A stretch of 64,000 nt of DNA from Mytilisepta virgata (lineage: Eukaryota > Mollusca > Bivalvia > Mytilida > Mytilidae), in the NCBI GenBank assembly GCA_028015205.1, contig CM051511.1:38403204-38467203 (forward strand), given 5' to 3'. The first letter of the stretch is position 1. Every line of letters starts with the position of its first letter. The position numbers and the translations under genes were made by a program. Below the pieces are notes generated by a model, which saw only the letters and a list, made by a program, of their open reading frames with translations, was not told where the DNA came from and made no database searches. This document shows positions 44,808-58,389 of the stretch, one piece after another.

Positions 44808-47224
44808 TTTCAGATTGTATTTGATTTATTTAAAAACGTATAATTTTCAATTCGTTTGAGTTTGGGAGTTCTTTTAGATGTATAATTCATTTTTGTGCTG
44901 TAGAATTTTCAGTGAGATAGGTATTCTATAAAAGGTTAAATTTCCGTCCTGTTCAGTTTGGTTAATGTTTCGGCTTTCATTAATTTCGACCGTCGGCGAA
45001 ATATGCATTACAGAATACATGTAGTTTTATGCGACATTTTATTCCCGCTTTTGTTTTTTATATCCAGTTCCTAATTCGATTATATGTATTGCTAAAGTAT
45101 GACTTTGGGCATTACTGAAAAGTGTGATATTCCGTCCTGAGAATTTGTAATTCATATAACGCAGTTTTAGTTTTAAATGAGGTTAATTTCTACATTTAAT
45201 GTTTTGCGTCTGTCAACGTGTGTTGAATGAATTTATATTTTCTGCTGTATTGTAAGTCATTGTATATGTTAAATAATTCTTTGTTGCAGTTAATAAAAGT
45301 GACACCTGTTGCAGTCTTTTATATATATTGGCCAAATCCTGGTATTGGGTTAATTTTGACTGTGACATTTGGATGATAACATTTCGGTCTGTTAAAGGTC
45401 GTGAATTAGGAGGTCTTTTGCGGATAATACTTAAAATGTGACCGTACATTTCACCTACATATTACACAATAGTGAATCAACTTTGAATGTAAACACCATA
45501 AGCCTGTTTACAACATTGTAAACAGACGGATTCTAAGAAGATTATAGAACAATAATCCAAGAAATTCCACTTTTATTTTGAAATTTATGTGATATACAAA
45601 GCCCTACCTTAACCAATTCCATTGAGATTCTCAGTTTATACGAAAACGCTATAAAAATAGTTTAAGAAAAAAATGCTGTGGGGTTTAATCTGTTTAGAAG
45701 AATTCTAAAGAAGACAAAAAAATTAGCAATGCGATAACGATTTACAATGTCCTCACGTCTTCGTTTGAAGATAAACAATTAGGAATAAAGTAAAATATGT
45801 CACTACTAATGAAATCTATATAGACAATAAATCTACTGTCAGTTTCAAATTAATTCGTCTGGGTATCTTCTTTAAATGATGATTACACAATAGAGAAATT
45901 CACAACAATTTCAGTTTGTCTTATTTTAACCTTGGACAAACCAACTGTCACGAATGGAATGGTAAAACATTTTTCTAGTGGGCTACGGTATATAGGAACC
46001 GCTCTGTTTGACCGACAAGAAGTTGATGAATCTATGTAAGAAAAATAAATGTAAATGTGAAATCTTTAAGGGTACAAAAGTGGTCGTAAGCATTTGATAA
46101 ATGCTAGTTAAACTGCAAATGCAACTCCTCTTAAACGTTCGGCTTGAATTCAATTAAACTTCACACAAAGATACATTTGTTCCTCATGCTGATGTACAAA
46201 ATAATAAGTGGCCGATCTTTTGAATGTCAAATAATTAGATTCATCACATTTTCCTCATAAGGTATTGAACTTGTAAGCGAAACTATTCCCCCAGCGGTCT
46301 GAGGAATCGGAAAAATCCAAATAAAGGTAGTATACTATTTGAAGATGTACATGAAGAAAAACAGTTCCTGAAAAGGAGATAATTGAACTTAACTTACGCA
46401 TTTAATTAATTTATCATTAAAGTGTGATGTATTTTAATAACATTTCACAAAAAGTAGTACATCATATAAAAATATGCCTGGCACAACAGAATTCCAGGCA
46501 AATATTTTGAAGCTGTCGATATCATTTGGTGAACTTAGTCTTTATATGTAGAACTCCTGTTCTTTTAGTTTGAATACTTCTCTAAATTCGATTACTTTTT
46601 TCAATCATTTGCATGTAATCTTTATGTATTCAAGAATTAATCTCAAAAATTTGATTTTCGTCAAATGATCACATATTCTTTGCCTATTATTATTTTCCCA
46701 ATTCCTTGAATGTTGATGAATTGGGTTAAATTAAAATTCGTAAAGTTGTTTACTCTCTACAAATCAATTATCATGTTTACAGAGTTTAGAAATTAATTTA
46801 GACAACTTCGTACAAGATTAAAATAAATAAGATTTGACATCTTTCTTGTACTTGCAAATTGTTTGTTCAACTAATAGTTTTTTAGTGCAAGGGGTGAAAC
46901 ATTAAACATGTTTAAAGGTTTGTATGCAAATAATTCGTATTTTGGTGTCTTCCTACTATCTGAAAACATATGCTTACATTCTGCAAATTCCAAAAATCAT
47001 CCACAAACCAGCATAGACGACAAAACAGTCATGACTATTGCGTTGAACAAAGTACATGTCTTATACATATTATATACTAAACAAGTAACATCATTTTGAG
47101 CTGAACCGGCTATTTCCACCATGTTTAATCTTGACTGACTTGATTTTTAGTATTTCTGGGATTTCTTACAAAAACAAGACCATAAATAGAAATATTGCCT
47201 TTCAGTCAATCAATTCCGGTAAAG
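44808..47224. other. Non-coding DNA with one stray 42-bp repeat unit
   Basis: 45358-45402 contains TTGGATGATAACATTTCGGT and CTGTTAAAGG, a single unit of the minisatellite at 42740. Elsewhere AT-rich DNA with frames below 80 codons and no motifs. Confidence 0.5.
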
Positions 47225-47880
47225 CCAAAGTTCATAAAATTTGATTTGTGGTTTGCTTAACGTCCAGTTGTAAATATTTCATGCTTCTTCAGGACGAGAA
47301 CCAGTTCAACGATATATATCAGACAGAATTCAAATGAGGTTGGGCAGGACATAGAGGGGAACCAATTTTGACCGCCGCTGAAAAAAGATGGACTGATGGG
47401 TAAGGTCGGATAATTTAACCTTTGTAGCGGCATTAGAAATACCAAAGGGATATTCGAAGGAGGGAAAAATCGGAACAACTGACAAACTCTAGAGAACAAC
47501 GAAGACAAGACCAAAACAATATATGCATTACAATTAAAAACTAAAAAAAACGGGCGTAGACTCAGGTGCTCCGGAAGAGTAAGCAGTCTCTGCTTCCTGC
47601 AAGACACCCGCCATGCTGCCCATGTCAAATCAGGTATGAGGAAGGGATAACATCAATGGAAAAGATCCATTTTCCATTAGCCTACTCATTTTCGAAAACT
47701 ACAGAAGGGTCTTTGGCGTGTAGGGAGTGTGGCATTCTTCAAACACGTTACCCACTATGGGCATCGGTCTGTATTAAGACCTGACAACTCCCAACGACAG
47801 TGTCTCCCCTATCCGCCACCTAGGGACGCGCTAGGCAGCTCTATAGGTTGAGCCCCCGTGATCCATCACAGGTGCCTAGA
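47225..47880 (-). repeat. Dispersed repeat family R1, longest copy
   Basis: Read on the minus strand it runs from GCACCTGTGATGGATCACGG through GGTGGCGGATAGGGGAGACA, ACTCCCTACACGCCAAAGAC, the TTCCGGAGCACCTGAGTC core and GGTCAAAATTGGTTCCCCTC to GTTGAACTGGTTCTCGTCCT, GAAGAAGCATGAAATATTT and GGACGTTAAGCAAACC. The same start and end blocks are present at 62466-62832 in plus orientation, and the middle at 33421-33690. The final blocks match a 3' end I recall from many mussel sequences. The minus frame at 47257-47628 is within the repeat and not a credible gene. Confidence 0.8.
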
Positions 47881-47939
47881 AATTCATAAAAGGTAAAATG
47901 TAATTATGCACTATTTTACTTTACCTGTGGTGAATTGAG

Positions 47940-48110
47940 ATAAACTGGTCTTGACCTATCTTGATTGGATTGGCTGCACGGCAAAATATCTTGATTTGAT
48001 CTTGTTATCTTTACTTTGTTTTAGAATATATTGATGCAGAAAACCAACACGAAATAAGAATAAACAAGACCAGAATGTGTGTTTAAGATCAAAATTGAGT
48101 TACTAGTGAT
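47940..48110 (-). repeat. Inverted partner of the repeat near 42.1 kb
   Basis: On the minus strand the order AGTAACTC, ACAAGACC, AAGATAACAAGATCAAATCA, CCAATCAAGATAGG, AAGACCAG parallels about 42066-42230. The two copies face each other about 5.8 kb apart. Similarity is moderate. Confidence 0.5.
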
Positions 48111-48919
48111 TCCTATAATTTTATTGCTTTTCGTCACAAATAGCAATGATTATTTGTTGCTTAGGCTTCATGATAAATATTTCATACCAAGAACAACGAA
48201 CATTGTGCAAAAGTTGACATATTTCAAGTATACATCGTACATGTGATTGAATTCGCATTCAACTTTAAAGATTTGTTAAAGGCGTGTTTTGCATTTGGGA
48301 ATTTATTCATGTCAAAAGTGTTCAGAAAAGAGAAAAAATATAAACCTTGAGAAACGGTTACCTTACTATTTTGGTTTTGACTGCAAATCGAGGACATTAA
48401 TTTAAAATAATCTTCTTTCATCCCAGGCAAAGAAGAACCTAAAGTTTTCGAACTCGAAATGATTTTAAAAACTGATTAGAAGATAGAGTACTTAGTATCA
48501 TCGGGATCCGCAGTTCTTAACCGGCATTGAATAAATTTAAATTTTCCAATTTCACTAAAATCCTTTTATATTTGCTGATAAATGTTAGCGCAGCTTTATT
48601 GAGAAATAATGCATATCCATCATTATCATGATTAAACATATTATATTTACTAGTACCTGATGTACTCTCCTACAATAATTACAAAACAGACATATATTTG
48701 GACGTAGGTCGTTAATACGTCATTACCCTGCTTCCGGAAAAATATCAGATATATGAAAAAAATATTGGACGGTAATCGAATGTAAGGGTCCCTGTAATGA
48801 TCTGTCAAGTAAATCAACCGTGTGGTTGATTTAAGCAATAATAACAGTTTTGCCGTCAGTGCATATTTTGTCAACTTCTCACAAAAAACCGAATTTCGAT
48901 CAAAGTTGTTAGATATGCC
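48111..48919. other. Non-coding DNA, nothing recognised
   Basis: Frames of 68 and 74 codons on the minus strand show no motif. Confidence 0.5.
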
Positions 48920-49165
48920 AATGCCGGATTAGTTTAACATTGAGCCTATGGGAATTTCACATTTTCATCAACTCCTCTAAAACCGCTGAGTCAATTTAAA
49001 CAAAACTTTAGTGGAATGACCCTAGGATGACCGTCTTTAAAATTGGTGTTAGGTTTTCCCGGACAACCATCCAATATGGCGGCCATCGCCTTACTTAATT
49101 TAAACAATTTTAAAACAAGAAGTACTCTTAACCAAAACTCCGAAATAGGAAGCCAAATTTCCAAG
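48920..49165 (-). repeat. One unit of the 160-bp family plus a block shared with the 38-kb tandem repeat
   Basis: On the minus strand 48920-49095 carries GGCGATGGCCGCCATATTGG, a TTTGTTTAAATTGA block, TTTTAGAGGAGTTGATGAAA and CCCATAGGCTCAATGTTAAA, as in the unit at 5960-6500. 49113-49165 is the inverse of a block in the 37941/38319 tandem units (GGCTTCCT.TTTCGG..TTTTGGTT.AGTACTTCTTGTTT). Confidence 0.7.
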
Positions 49166-51140
49166 TATACTTGTTAAACTCAAATTTTTGTACAATTCTC
49201 CGCTTTCAGTCCTCACTTCAGAATGAAATTTCTGTAAAATACGACCTCGCTCTACATTTTCCATTTCCCCGTAAATACAGCCTACATGTCATATACTCGG
49301 AGGCCATTTGAGCATTCTTGGCATCTTTTTCGTACAAAAGGTTTTTTTTTTTAATTCATCCTCATTTAACTTGGCGAATCGCTTTTTTTCCCGACTGCAC
49401 CGACCTAACGTGAACGTCAATGGGATTTCCCTGATCTAAAGTTGGGTACTTCACAGCACTGATGCAAGATTTTTCTACATGTCGTGCAGAATATTTTGGT
49501 GATCATAACGTTTGATCGTAAAGAGCAATCAAGAAAGTGGAATTTTTAGTCATTTAATAAATTAAAATGTTAACTTATTGAATTTATATCTCTATTTTCT
49601 TCCGTGTTGAAACCGAGAGAGATGAATACGATTGCACATATACATTTGCTGGTGTTCATCGCAGAAAGCGTAACAACAACGCCTTCAGAAATCTTATCAA
49701 TCAGTAACCAGAAATATATAGCTAATAATTGATGTTATTCACTGACGTAAATCAATTTATAATAATAATAAAAATAATAACAAACTAGCCAATACGTACG
49801 TTTCGGCAATCGTAAATAAGGTCATCACTGTATTTCAGCTCATGGTACCATGATTGGTACCTAGACAGGAGCATGTGTTGCCTATGGATCGATTAATACT
49901 GACTGTAAAAAGTGGCAGCTTAATCATGAATGTGACAGAAATTTTGAAGGAAGTACCAAATTAATGAAATCTCCACTTGCAATAGACATAGCAAGGTGTC
50001 TCCGAGGAAAAGGGATACTCGGTTGCCACTATGACAATGGATGACGACATTACGAAGATTTCATGACACGTTTGACAAAAGCATCAAGAAAATTATCAAA
50101 GAAAAATATAGAGAAGAAATTGATCGAAATGAAAGCCTATCAATCAAAGTTATTTACTTAATAAAAGATATTTCTTGCGCTATTTCTTAGAATTCGGGGA
50201 TCTAAGATGGGCTTTCAGAAGCGTCTAACAGCAATAGTCCCGTATTCATATGGTGATCATTCGTTTCATGTATTTGAATTGGTGTGAAAATTTACAATCT
50301 CTAGACCACTATTAACGCAATGAAAGGGACTTAAAACAACCCTCAAGCATCCATCAAAACAACAGTAAACAATTATCAAACCTTTGCAGCACACAGTTAA
50401 TGAATCTCTTAATCAATTAGAAATTCAAGACTCCTAATTTCAAAATATTTTTTTTAGATAAAAGTTCTGAATATTTTTTAAATAAATGAAATTTTCTTAT
50501 TTATTTATTTATTTAACTGTTGAAATCAAATAGACCGAAACACAGTAAATGTATTTATTTTAAGGGTTTTTGGAAAAGAAACAACACATTAGGTTTTGAA
50601 TATACATACATGTATAGCGAATACATGTAATTTATTAGGTTTCTGATACGCATGCCTTGTCACAAGGGAAATTGGTACTACATCAATCATCAAGATTGGA
50701 CAGAAAACGCAAAGCCGAAAAAGATAACGAGAGTACAAAAAATGTAAAAGAAAAGAATTGATAGATAAAACTAGAAGTAATTAAATTAAAAGTAAAGAAG
50801 TTCGAGAGTAAGCAACGTACAAAAATGACGTAGATGTGAATCATGGTGGTGATGCAGACATGAATGCAATTGCCGAATTGGGAGAGGGAAAAGTGTTTTC
50901 ATTTTTTTATTCTCTGTTATCTATAAGGGAGCGATGAACAAACATGAGAAATTATTATAAGGTGAAGTGAAGAAACACACAAGGTGAAAGCGAAATATTC
51001 AATTTCCCTTCACTTAAGATGTTTTCCAGTTCATATATATGTATGTCCGTAATTTGTACATCACGTTTGAAAATTTACATAATGAACCATATTGATAATA
51101 TAACTGCAATCTTACAGGTTATGATGGAGACATTATACAA
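49166..51140. other. Non-coding DNA, nothing recognised
   Basis: AT-rich. A (TTTA)n run occurs near 50498-50514. No gene or element could be supported. Confidence 0.5.
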
Positions 51141-51555
51141 CCCTAACTATCCCTTACCTTAACCTAACTCTAACCCCAACCCTAACCCTAAGCCTACCCT
51201 AACATAACCCTAACCTAACACTAACCCTATTCCTAACCTAAACCTAACCTCACCCTAACCATAACCGTAACCTTACCCTAACCGTAACCCTAACCCTAAG
51301 CCTACCCTAACATAACCTTAACCTAACACTTACCCTATTCCTAACCTAAACTTAACCTCACCCTAACCATAACCGTAACCGTAACCTTACCCTAACTGTA
51401 ACCCTAACCTAATCCTAACCCCAACCTAGCCTATAATAACTTAACCCTTAGCTTACCCTAACCCTAACATCACGCTAACCCTAAACCTAACCTAAACCCA
51501 ACCCTAACCCAAAACTCAGCCCTAACCTAACCATAACTGTAACCTAACCTAATCC
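51141..51555 (-). repeat. Degenerate interstitial telomeric repeat (TTAGGG)n
   Basis: About 415 bp made mostly of CCCTAA and its one- or two-base variants (CCTAA, CCATAA, CCGTAA, CCCTAC). CCTAACATAACC(C/T)TAACC recurs near 51200 and 51309, showing a secondary duplication of about 110 bp within the array. TTAGGG is the animal telomere unit. The degeneracy indicates an old interstitial block, not a chromosome end. Confidence 0.93.
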
Positions 51556-52869
51556 AATTTCAGTTGCAGCTTCAAAATATTACGAAACATAATGGTCTAC
51601 TGAATTATAAAGAGATGCTGTACAGTCGTGTGATGTCAAGTCTGCCTTAAAAAGATTCATTGACTGGCTACCAGAACTGTTTACTTACAGCGCATACTAC
51701 ACCAAAATTTTATTCAGTCAAATTTTGCTGTTTGATGATGTTTTAGTTTGCTTACTTGACATCAAATTAATTGGCTTTATTGACACACTACCATTTTTCC
51801 CGGCGTGAGTATCCAGAGCGGATATAGTTTAACCCAGAAAGTTTGGGTCATGACCTGTTAGAAATGGAATCAATTGACGCACAAAATATTTTGACAGATG
51901 TTAAACAATTTCTCTTTGTTGGACGGGGAACTGGCAGATTTTTCATTTACGCTTCAATATATTGTTGAGGATCGGAATGATATCATATAAGTCTTCAACC
52001 AATCTTTAATGAAAAGTTACTTACTAAAAGTATAGCTGAGAAACCACATGAAACCTGCTAATGATAGAAATGGCTGTGAATGGGTAGAAAGTTTACTGAC
52101 TGAAAAATCTGTCGGTGGCAAAGTTTGTGTGACCAACAGCAGAAAATTTATTTCTAAAATATGTACATTATTTTAAAGTATAATTAAGATGTAATTGTAC
52201 AAATCAAAACAATTTAAGAGGAATATATTGTTATACGTTTTATTTATATCGCATCCCTTAGATTTAAAAATAGGTGATACTTTAATTCGTCTTTTCAACA
52301 TTTACGAGCAAAACTTAGAAGTAGTTACTCAAAGAAATATAGTATAATACCCTATAATACATGTACCTGTATATATTTTTTATATTTACATGTACATTCC
52401 AAATAGCGGGTGGATAAAAAAATGTAAATTTTAAACGTTAGAAACATCTGAATCATTAATAGTTTTCGGGACTATCAATTTATTAATTTTTTTCTTTTTC
52501 TTGGATGTTTCAACAAGGTTAATGAACAAACGAAAAGAAATTGTCTGAAAATTCTAGCATTTAGACTTTCAAAATACCAAAAAGCCGTCCCAGGAACTGA
52601 GGTTTCCAGACAGTAAAATGTTTTGTGTGTGTATGATTTACACAGTTATTTGCTAATTATTTCAGTTTGCTACATGTATGTCTTTTAAATTTATTTGTAG
52701 TTAATTCTCACCAAAAAAATCAATTTCTTTTTCTGGATTTGAGTATTTATGACTTCCCTTGGTCGTAAATTGGCTTCTGTATTCCTCGGCCGATATATGT
52801 TAGAATTTCGTTGAAGGTTTGCAATCACTTTCCACAGAAAAAAAAATGAAAAAGGCGCTGTTCAATTGC
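51556..52869. other. Non-coding DNA, nothing recognised
   Basis: AT-rich sequence without a supported feature. Confidence 0.5.
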
Positions 52870-53145
52870 ATTTATTTGTTTTGTTTATTATGTTGGGGTT
52901 TTACGCCGTTTTCAGTACATTTGGCTATTTCGCGGCGGCCAGTTTTTATTGGTGGAGGAAGCGGAAGTACCCGGATAGAACCACCGACCTTCGGTAGGAA
53001 AATTGGCAATCCTTGTCAATTAAGATCGAAGTCGAACACACCCCGCCACGGGTGAGATTCGAACTCGCAAACTCAACGTTGGCAGGCTAGTGATCATTAG
53101 TAGTCATGACGAACTACCTAGACCATTCGATCACCGAGGACTCTC
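52870..53145 (-). repeat. tRNA-derived SINE (minus strand)
   Basis: Reverse orientation of the copy at 60443-60707. On the minus strand it begins GAGTCCTCGGTGATCGAATGG (A-box region), has GCGAGTTCGAATCTCACCC (B box) and GGCGGGGTGTGTTCGACTTC, then a conserved body (CTACCGAAGGTCGGTGG, GTACTTCCGCTTCCTCCACC) and an AC/A-rich 3' tail. The 78-codon frame at 52819-53055 is inside it and not a gene. The body resembles the widely shared invertebrate SINE domains (Nin-DC/Meta type), an identification from memory. Confidence 0.85.
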
Positions 53146-54877
53146 AATTGCATTTTGTTACATTGAATTTTGACTATGGTTTATATTTTTGACCACATTA
53201 ACCTGTGAACAATGCAAGTTAGAATTAAGAAAGGTTTAAAACTACCTTGAATAATTACATTTCTTTTATTTTCATCGGATCTAATCAATATGAATGGCGA
53301 AAACTGTAGTCTTTCAAACGCGAACAAAACAGTGCATGCTATATTTTCAACGTCTTTGCCTTTTGTTTTGTAACCTTGTCTTCTTCCAGAACAAATAAGG
53401 CGAATATTTACTTATATTTTACTGCGAGATATAATTATAAGAATTGAAGTTTCCTAGGGGTGTAATTAGATAGGTTGTTAGTATTATACAAACCACGCTA
53501 GTCAACCATTTTACAAACAGTGGAAGCTACAAAAAGATATATTATGTTATCAAGTGAATGCGGTACTTTTTCATGACAGTGCAATGTTCCCATAAAAAGT
53601 TCTATACCACAAAAATTTAATTACAAGGATTCCAAAATAATACACAAAAGAAGTATCAGAATAACTGTCTCGATCAATTATTGGATGTAGACGGGGAATT
53701 GGTAAAACAAATTGAAAGAAAAACATTTTAATCCAATAAGGCATCTGTTCATATCATTGTGACGTAAAAGTCTAATTCATTTTAACGTTTAAAGAAATAA
53801 CTATGACACTGATGCGATATAAAATGAAGAAATGTTTCTAAAGTAGTATTATATTTAATTCAATCACTTTTTTAAAATAAATTGTATCTGAAATTTGCAA
53901 ATATTTCTCGACCGACATTTTTAAGACAGCGACTGTTGAGTGGAATGAGTCCAGAGATGCTTTAGAATTTCCGAAGCAAAAACCACCTTAGGAACTGCTA
54001 TATCGATATGGGTAACGTCATAGAAATAATAATTGATCTGAAAATCAGAATTTCTGGTTTTGTTTCAGCTTGAAAATTTAGCGAGCGGAAAAAATGGACC
54101 TTTTAGCGGATATTTTATGGATATTTTAGCGGAAGATTTAAAGGAGAATTTAGCGAATCTAAAATAATATGTGGACATTTTAGCGGGAGAGTATGGTCAT
54201 GTTGCGGATTATTCAGGTGTAACAAATATTCAAGTTTGTTAGTTTTGATGAACATCTCGTATGTTTCTAACTGTGTCCTGGGCAAAGGAGGATATGTCTT
54301 TCTTCTTTTCGACAAACAGTTTTTGCGACACTTTTCAGATCGTTTGGTTGCAGCTTCTCCTCCTGCTGATCTTGTAATGAACGTAAAATAATCTTTTTTG
54401 AATTATAGGTCTTGACGATATTTCTACTGACTATACACAGTGATAAAAGTCACATGTCAAAATTTTCAGCTAAAATTCCTTCCAAAAAAAAAGTTTTCTA
54501 ATTTAGAAAAAATATATAATGCTTGTTTATATTCAGACACAACTCAGTGAAATATCAAAATGTTAATTCAAAGCTCCAATCATGAGAGAAATTTGGTGTT
54601 TTTATTGATTTCTTAACCATAAGCCATCTTTGACAGCCTATATTGCCGCTATTACGAAACTTTAGTGTTGAAATCAAAACATTTTCCTTAAAATGCAACA
54701 TTTGTAAAGTACTAAATAATAGCTAAGAGTAATTTTATCACTAATTTTTTATTTTGAAATTGCCAGATTACAGGCGAAATCATACCATGCCTTCTATGTA
54801 AAATAGATTTTAAATTATATCTATGTTTAATATATAAACATTACTGAATTTCTATTAGATAAACAAGTCAACAAATG

Positions 54878-54880
<3 letters not shown>
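53146..54880. other. Non-coding DNA with a short TTTTAGCGGA repeat
   Basis: Between 54074 and 54190 the motif (A/T)TTTAGCG(A/G) recurs about six times at 15-40-bp spacing (TTTTAGCGGATATTTTATGG and similar), a small degenerate tandem repeat. The minus frame at 54115-54315 overlaps it. Nothing else seen. Confidence 0.5.

Positions 54881-54881
<1 letters not shown>

Positions 54882-54924
<43 letters not shown>
54882..54924. repeat. (TA)n microsatellite
   Basis: About 21 uninterrupted TA dinucleotides. The YIYIYI-type open frame across it is an artefact. Confidence 0.95.
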
Positions 54925-54928
<4 letters not shown>

Positions 54929-57900
54929 CATGTATTGTTGGAAACAAACTACGTCCCTTTCCATTGCATTGTGATAATCACCCTTCAATTGATTTTACTC
55001 TCGTGTGCGTGTGTTTTAAAAACAAATTTGGTCAGTTAGTAATACAATTGCTGTTCATTTTTCCTGTGGTGTTATCTCCCTGTATATTGTAGCTTTCCTG
55101 TGTACTTTAACACATATTGCATACACATAACTACATGTATATTATGTTTTCATTTAATCTATTTGAAACTAAATAAGGTTTTTTTTTACTTTATTTTAAT
55201 TATGTCTCTATGAAACCTTGAACTTCCATTTTTCATTGATAAAATATGCTAACTACCAGCCTCAAAGTGATTTTTAATGAAACTATTCTCTTTGTGAATC
55301 CTGCTGAGTGACATTTTGAATGAGATTAAATACAGTTTGTCTACCAACATCAAAGATGTTTCCACCTAATACCAGGATATGAAAAAGATGTTTTTTTGCA
55401 TTACTGCGTACATTATGATACCATCAATTGCAAAGTAATTGATCATATAGACGGTTGATAGAAACACGTGTTGCATTTAGGATCGAAAAATGTAACCTGT
55501 CACTAATCAGGAAATGATTATAGAGAATTATTTCCGTACTATGTAAATGATTTTTAATAAAGACTTTATCTGTTAAGTGTGCAAAGATCTAAGCAAACTT
55601 TTCGATATTGTAGGTTTTTTATTGCACCCACAAAGACCTGGTTTTAACCTTTGTTTAATGGAACATTTAAGAATGCCATTTAAGTTTCTTTTGGAGTATT
55701 TTCTCTCACTTTTGACGATTTTATTACATTTTTGCTTGTGATGATTTATGATCTACCTAAGAATCTTTCAATAACATTTCAACACTGTATTTCTATAATT
55801 TCCCTCTTAAAATCAAGTTCTCAGTTCGACAAAAATTATTCTTGATTGCATGCAATTTTTTTTACTTCAAACATTCCTTATTTCACGTGCATTGCATGAG
55901 TCATTGTTTTGGCCTTTGTAGTTGCTTAGTAACGGATACGATCCCATGGCGGTAAAGCTGAAGAAGACTTTTTGACTTACACCCTCGTCGACCGGTAATC
56001 TGAAAGTTGACTTTACTATCTGGAAACCTCAGTTGTGTCATTTTGTTTATCTACATATACAAGCTGGAAAAAAGAGAATATTTTGTTTATTACATTTATC
56101 AAGTCGTCCAAGAAAGCATTTAAAATGCCCAAAATAGAAATATTTCAAAATACTATATACTAGTCAACAAAACTAACGATCCACGGAACCAAATTTCTTG
56201 GTAATTCCTTAGGAAAAATTAAGTATGAGGACAACAGTGGTTTGCTACTTCATTTCTTGATCTAATTCGTCTCATTTTGAAATTTGGATAAACTTTAAAT
56301 GGTGGAAAACGGAAATTTTCCAAAAGAGGGTTAAATTAAATTTGCGGAAAATCGAGAAGAAAATCGACACACATTTTCTAAAATGAAAATCCAGTGGCTG
56401 AAATCAGTAGAAAAAACTCAAATCTTTTGTCACACAGACATGATTCACATAATGGGGTAAACATACTGATTTTTTAAATCTTGGGTTGAAAAATGTGATT
56501 TTTGAAATCTCAAAAGTGGAATTTTTCATTTCAAACTTTTTGCACAAAATCCATGCTTTGGATGAGAAAACAATTTACTATGAAAATCAGACGTAAAGCC
56601 TGGTTTAACCCAATATTTTCATTTGAAAATGCCTGTACCAAGTCAGGTGTATGACTGTTGATTTTCAGTTGTTCTGGGTGTTTGCTTGTCTCCCGACCAT
56701 GCCAGTTTTTTGGACATTGATTATGAAATTTCCTTTGGAGTTCCATGTTTTGTTTTGAAACTTCATTAAACAACTGAATACTGTTCGAAAATTTTTAAAA
56801 CCATTACTTAAAATATTTTTTTTCATTCACTTTATACATATTTTGGTGGAACCAAGGGATGTATAACCGAATTAAAATATCTACATTTTTACAATGAAAA
56901 ATAAAGATAAAATGTCAAACGTTTCAGCTAACCAGCTTTGCTCGGGGACACAACAAAGACGACGTGCAGACTGTCCGCAGGGAATAAATCCGTCCATGTC
57001 ATTAAAAAAACAAGTAGAAATTTTCTAGACATTGCACAATCATAAATATAATTTAGATATTATACAAGAAATTGGTATTGAAGTTTTTTTTTATTCAAAT
57101 CGGAACGGTCATCTGTAACAATGACCTTGAAATGATATGTGAGGAAATTGCGACATTGTTGATTGAATGGGGAATATGATTGTTGACCGTATCCTTTCTA
57201 GGTCGCAATGTATCATATCTTTTATTTTTGAGAAAAACTCCAGAACACTGTTAATAACCTATCTATGTGACCATTTTACAACTCATACTCCAACATTTCA
57301 AGACTTCTACCTCCATATCAAAGTCCAACACAGGATCTCTAAAAGAATACATGAATCATGTCATGGTTTAAATCTATAAATCCAAAGTGTCGTCATCCGA
57401 AATAGCCTTATATATAATTTGAAAAACACTGTTACGAAAGATCGGTTGATGTTTTCCAATATGCCTTATTCGACAGCCAACCGTCACTTCTCCATTTGTT
57501 TATTTAGTAATACGAGTTGGTTCGAAACATATTTATTGTATGTCTGATTTTACAATGAAAATGTCACAGAAAAAATATATTAGTTTCTCTGAAAGGCGGC
57601 ATTGGCTAAATGAGGCAAATTTGATTAATTGCTCATAGCATACAAATGGATAAAGAGTATTAACAAATCAAGGTCCTACTTTGTTCATTTGCAAATATAT
57701 TTTTGCGAAATTATCTCTTATTTTACCGTGAATGATTTGATTTTTGTGTATATAACGACAGCTAGCATGATGAAGAAATTACGAAAAAAATCAGATTTTT
57801 TAACGATTTGACGATTTGCAACAAAATGAGACGCCTAAAGCAACCAGTTTTCATTTTGGAACCAATAACATTCCAGATGGCTAGCTTGTGTACTGTTATA

Positions 57901-58389
57901 GTAACTGCATTATCCTAGGATACATGTAAAACATTGACCCTTTGAGCATATTTAAATTAAGGATTGTTAACGCAATACCGTTACAAAGTTGTTTCAGCAA
58001 AGCAGCAGGCCCAATCTTAGAAATTGAAAAAAAGGTGCGTGTTTAAATAATATATATACGATTGATTTATGCAATTCGTGCCAACAATCCCCACAGTTCC
58101 TGTCTGATTTTAATTTGATTTTTAATATGATTGTAACACAGTATTATAATCTGTTTAGATTTAAACCTATTTGAAACAATATATTACCTGGTTGTTTTGT
58201 ATTTTAACATTTAACACATGGTTGAGTTTAATTGTTTTCCAAAGAAAGGGAGACAACCCTTCCTCTCTTGTATATTACATGTACAAAGGCCATAAACAGT
58301 TTATCCGAGGCACAGTTATTGAAAGTGAGTATAAATCAACATCAAAATAACGTTTGTCTTTTATAATATCGTACAAAATCTGTCTAATG
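54925..58389. other. Non-coding DNA, nothing recognised
   Basis: A long stretch without a supported gene, repeat or RNA. Minus frame 56531-56773 and plus frame 57167-57379 have ordinary composition but no motif. Confidence 0.5.

Noticed and set aside
52819..53055. 78-codon open frame with a hydrophobic start resembling a signal peptide
   Set aside because: Falls within the minus-strand SINE.
54877..55092. 71-codon open frame starting MMYIYIYIY
   Set aside because: Generated by a TA microsatellite.
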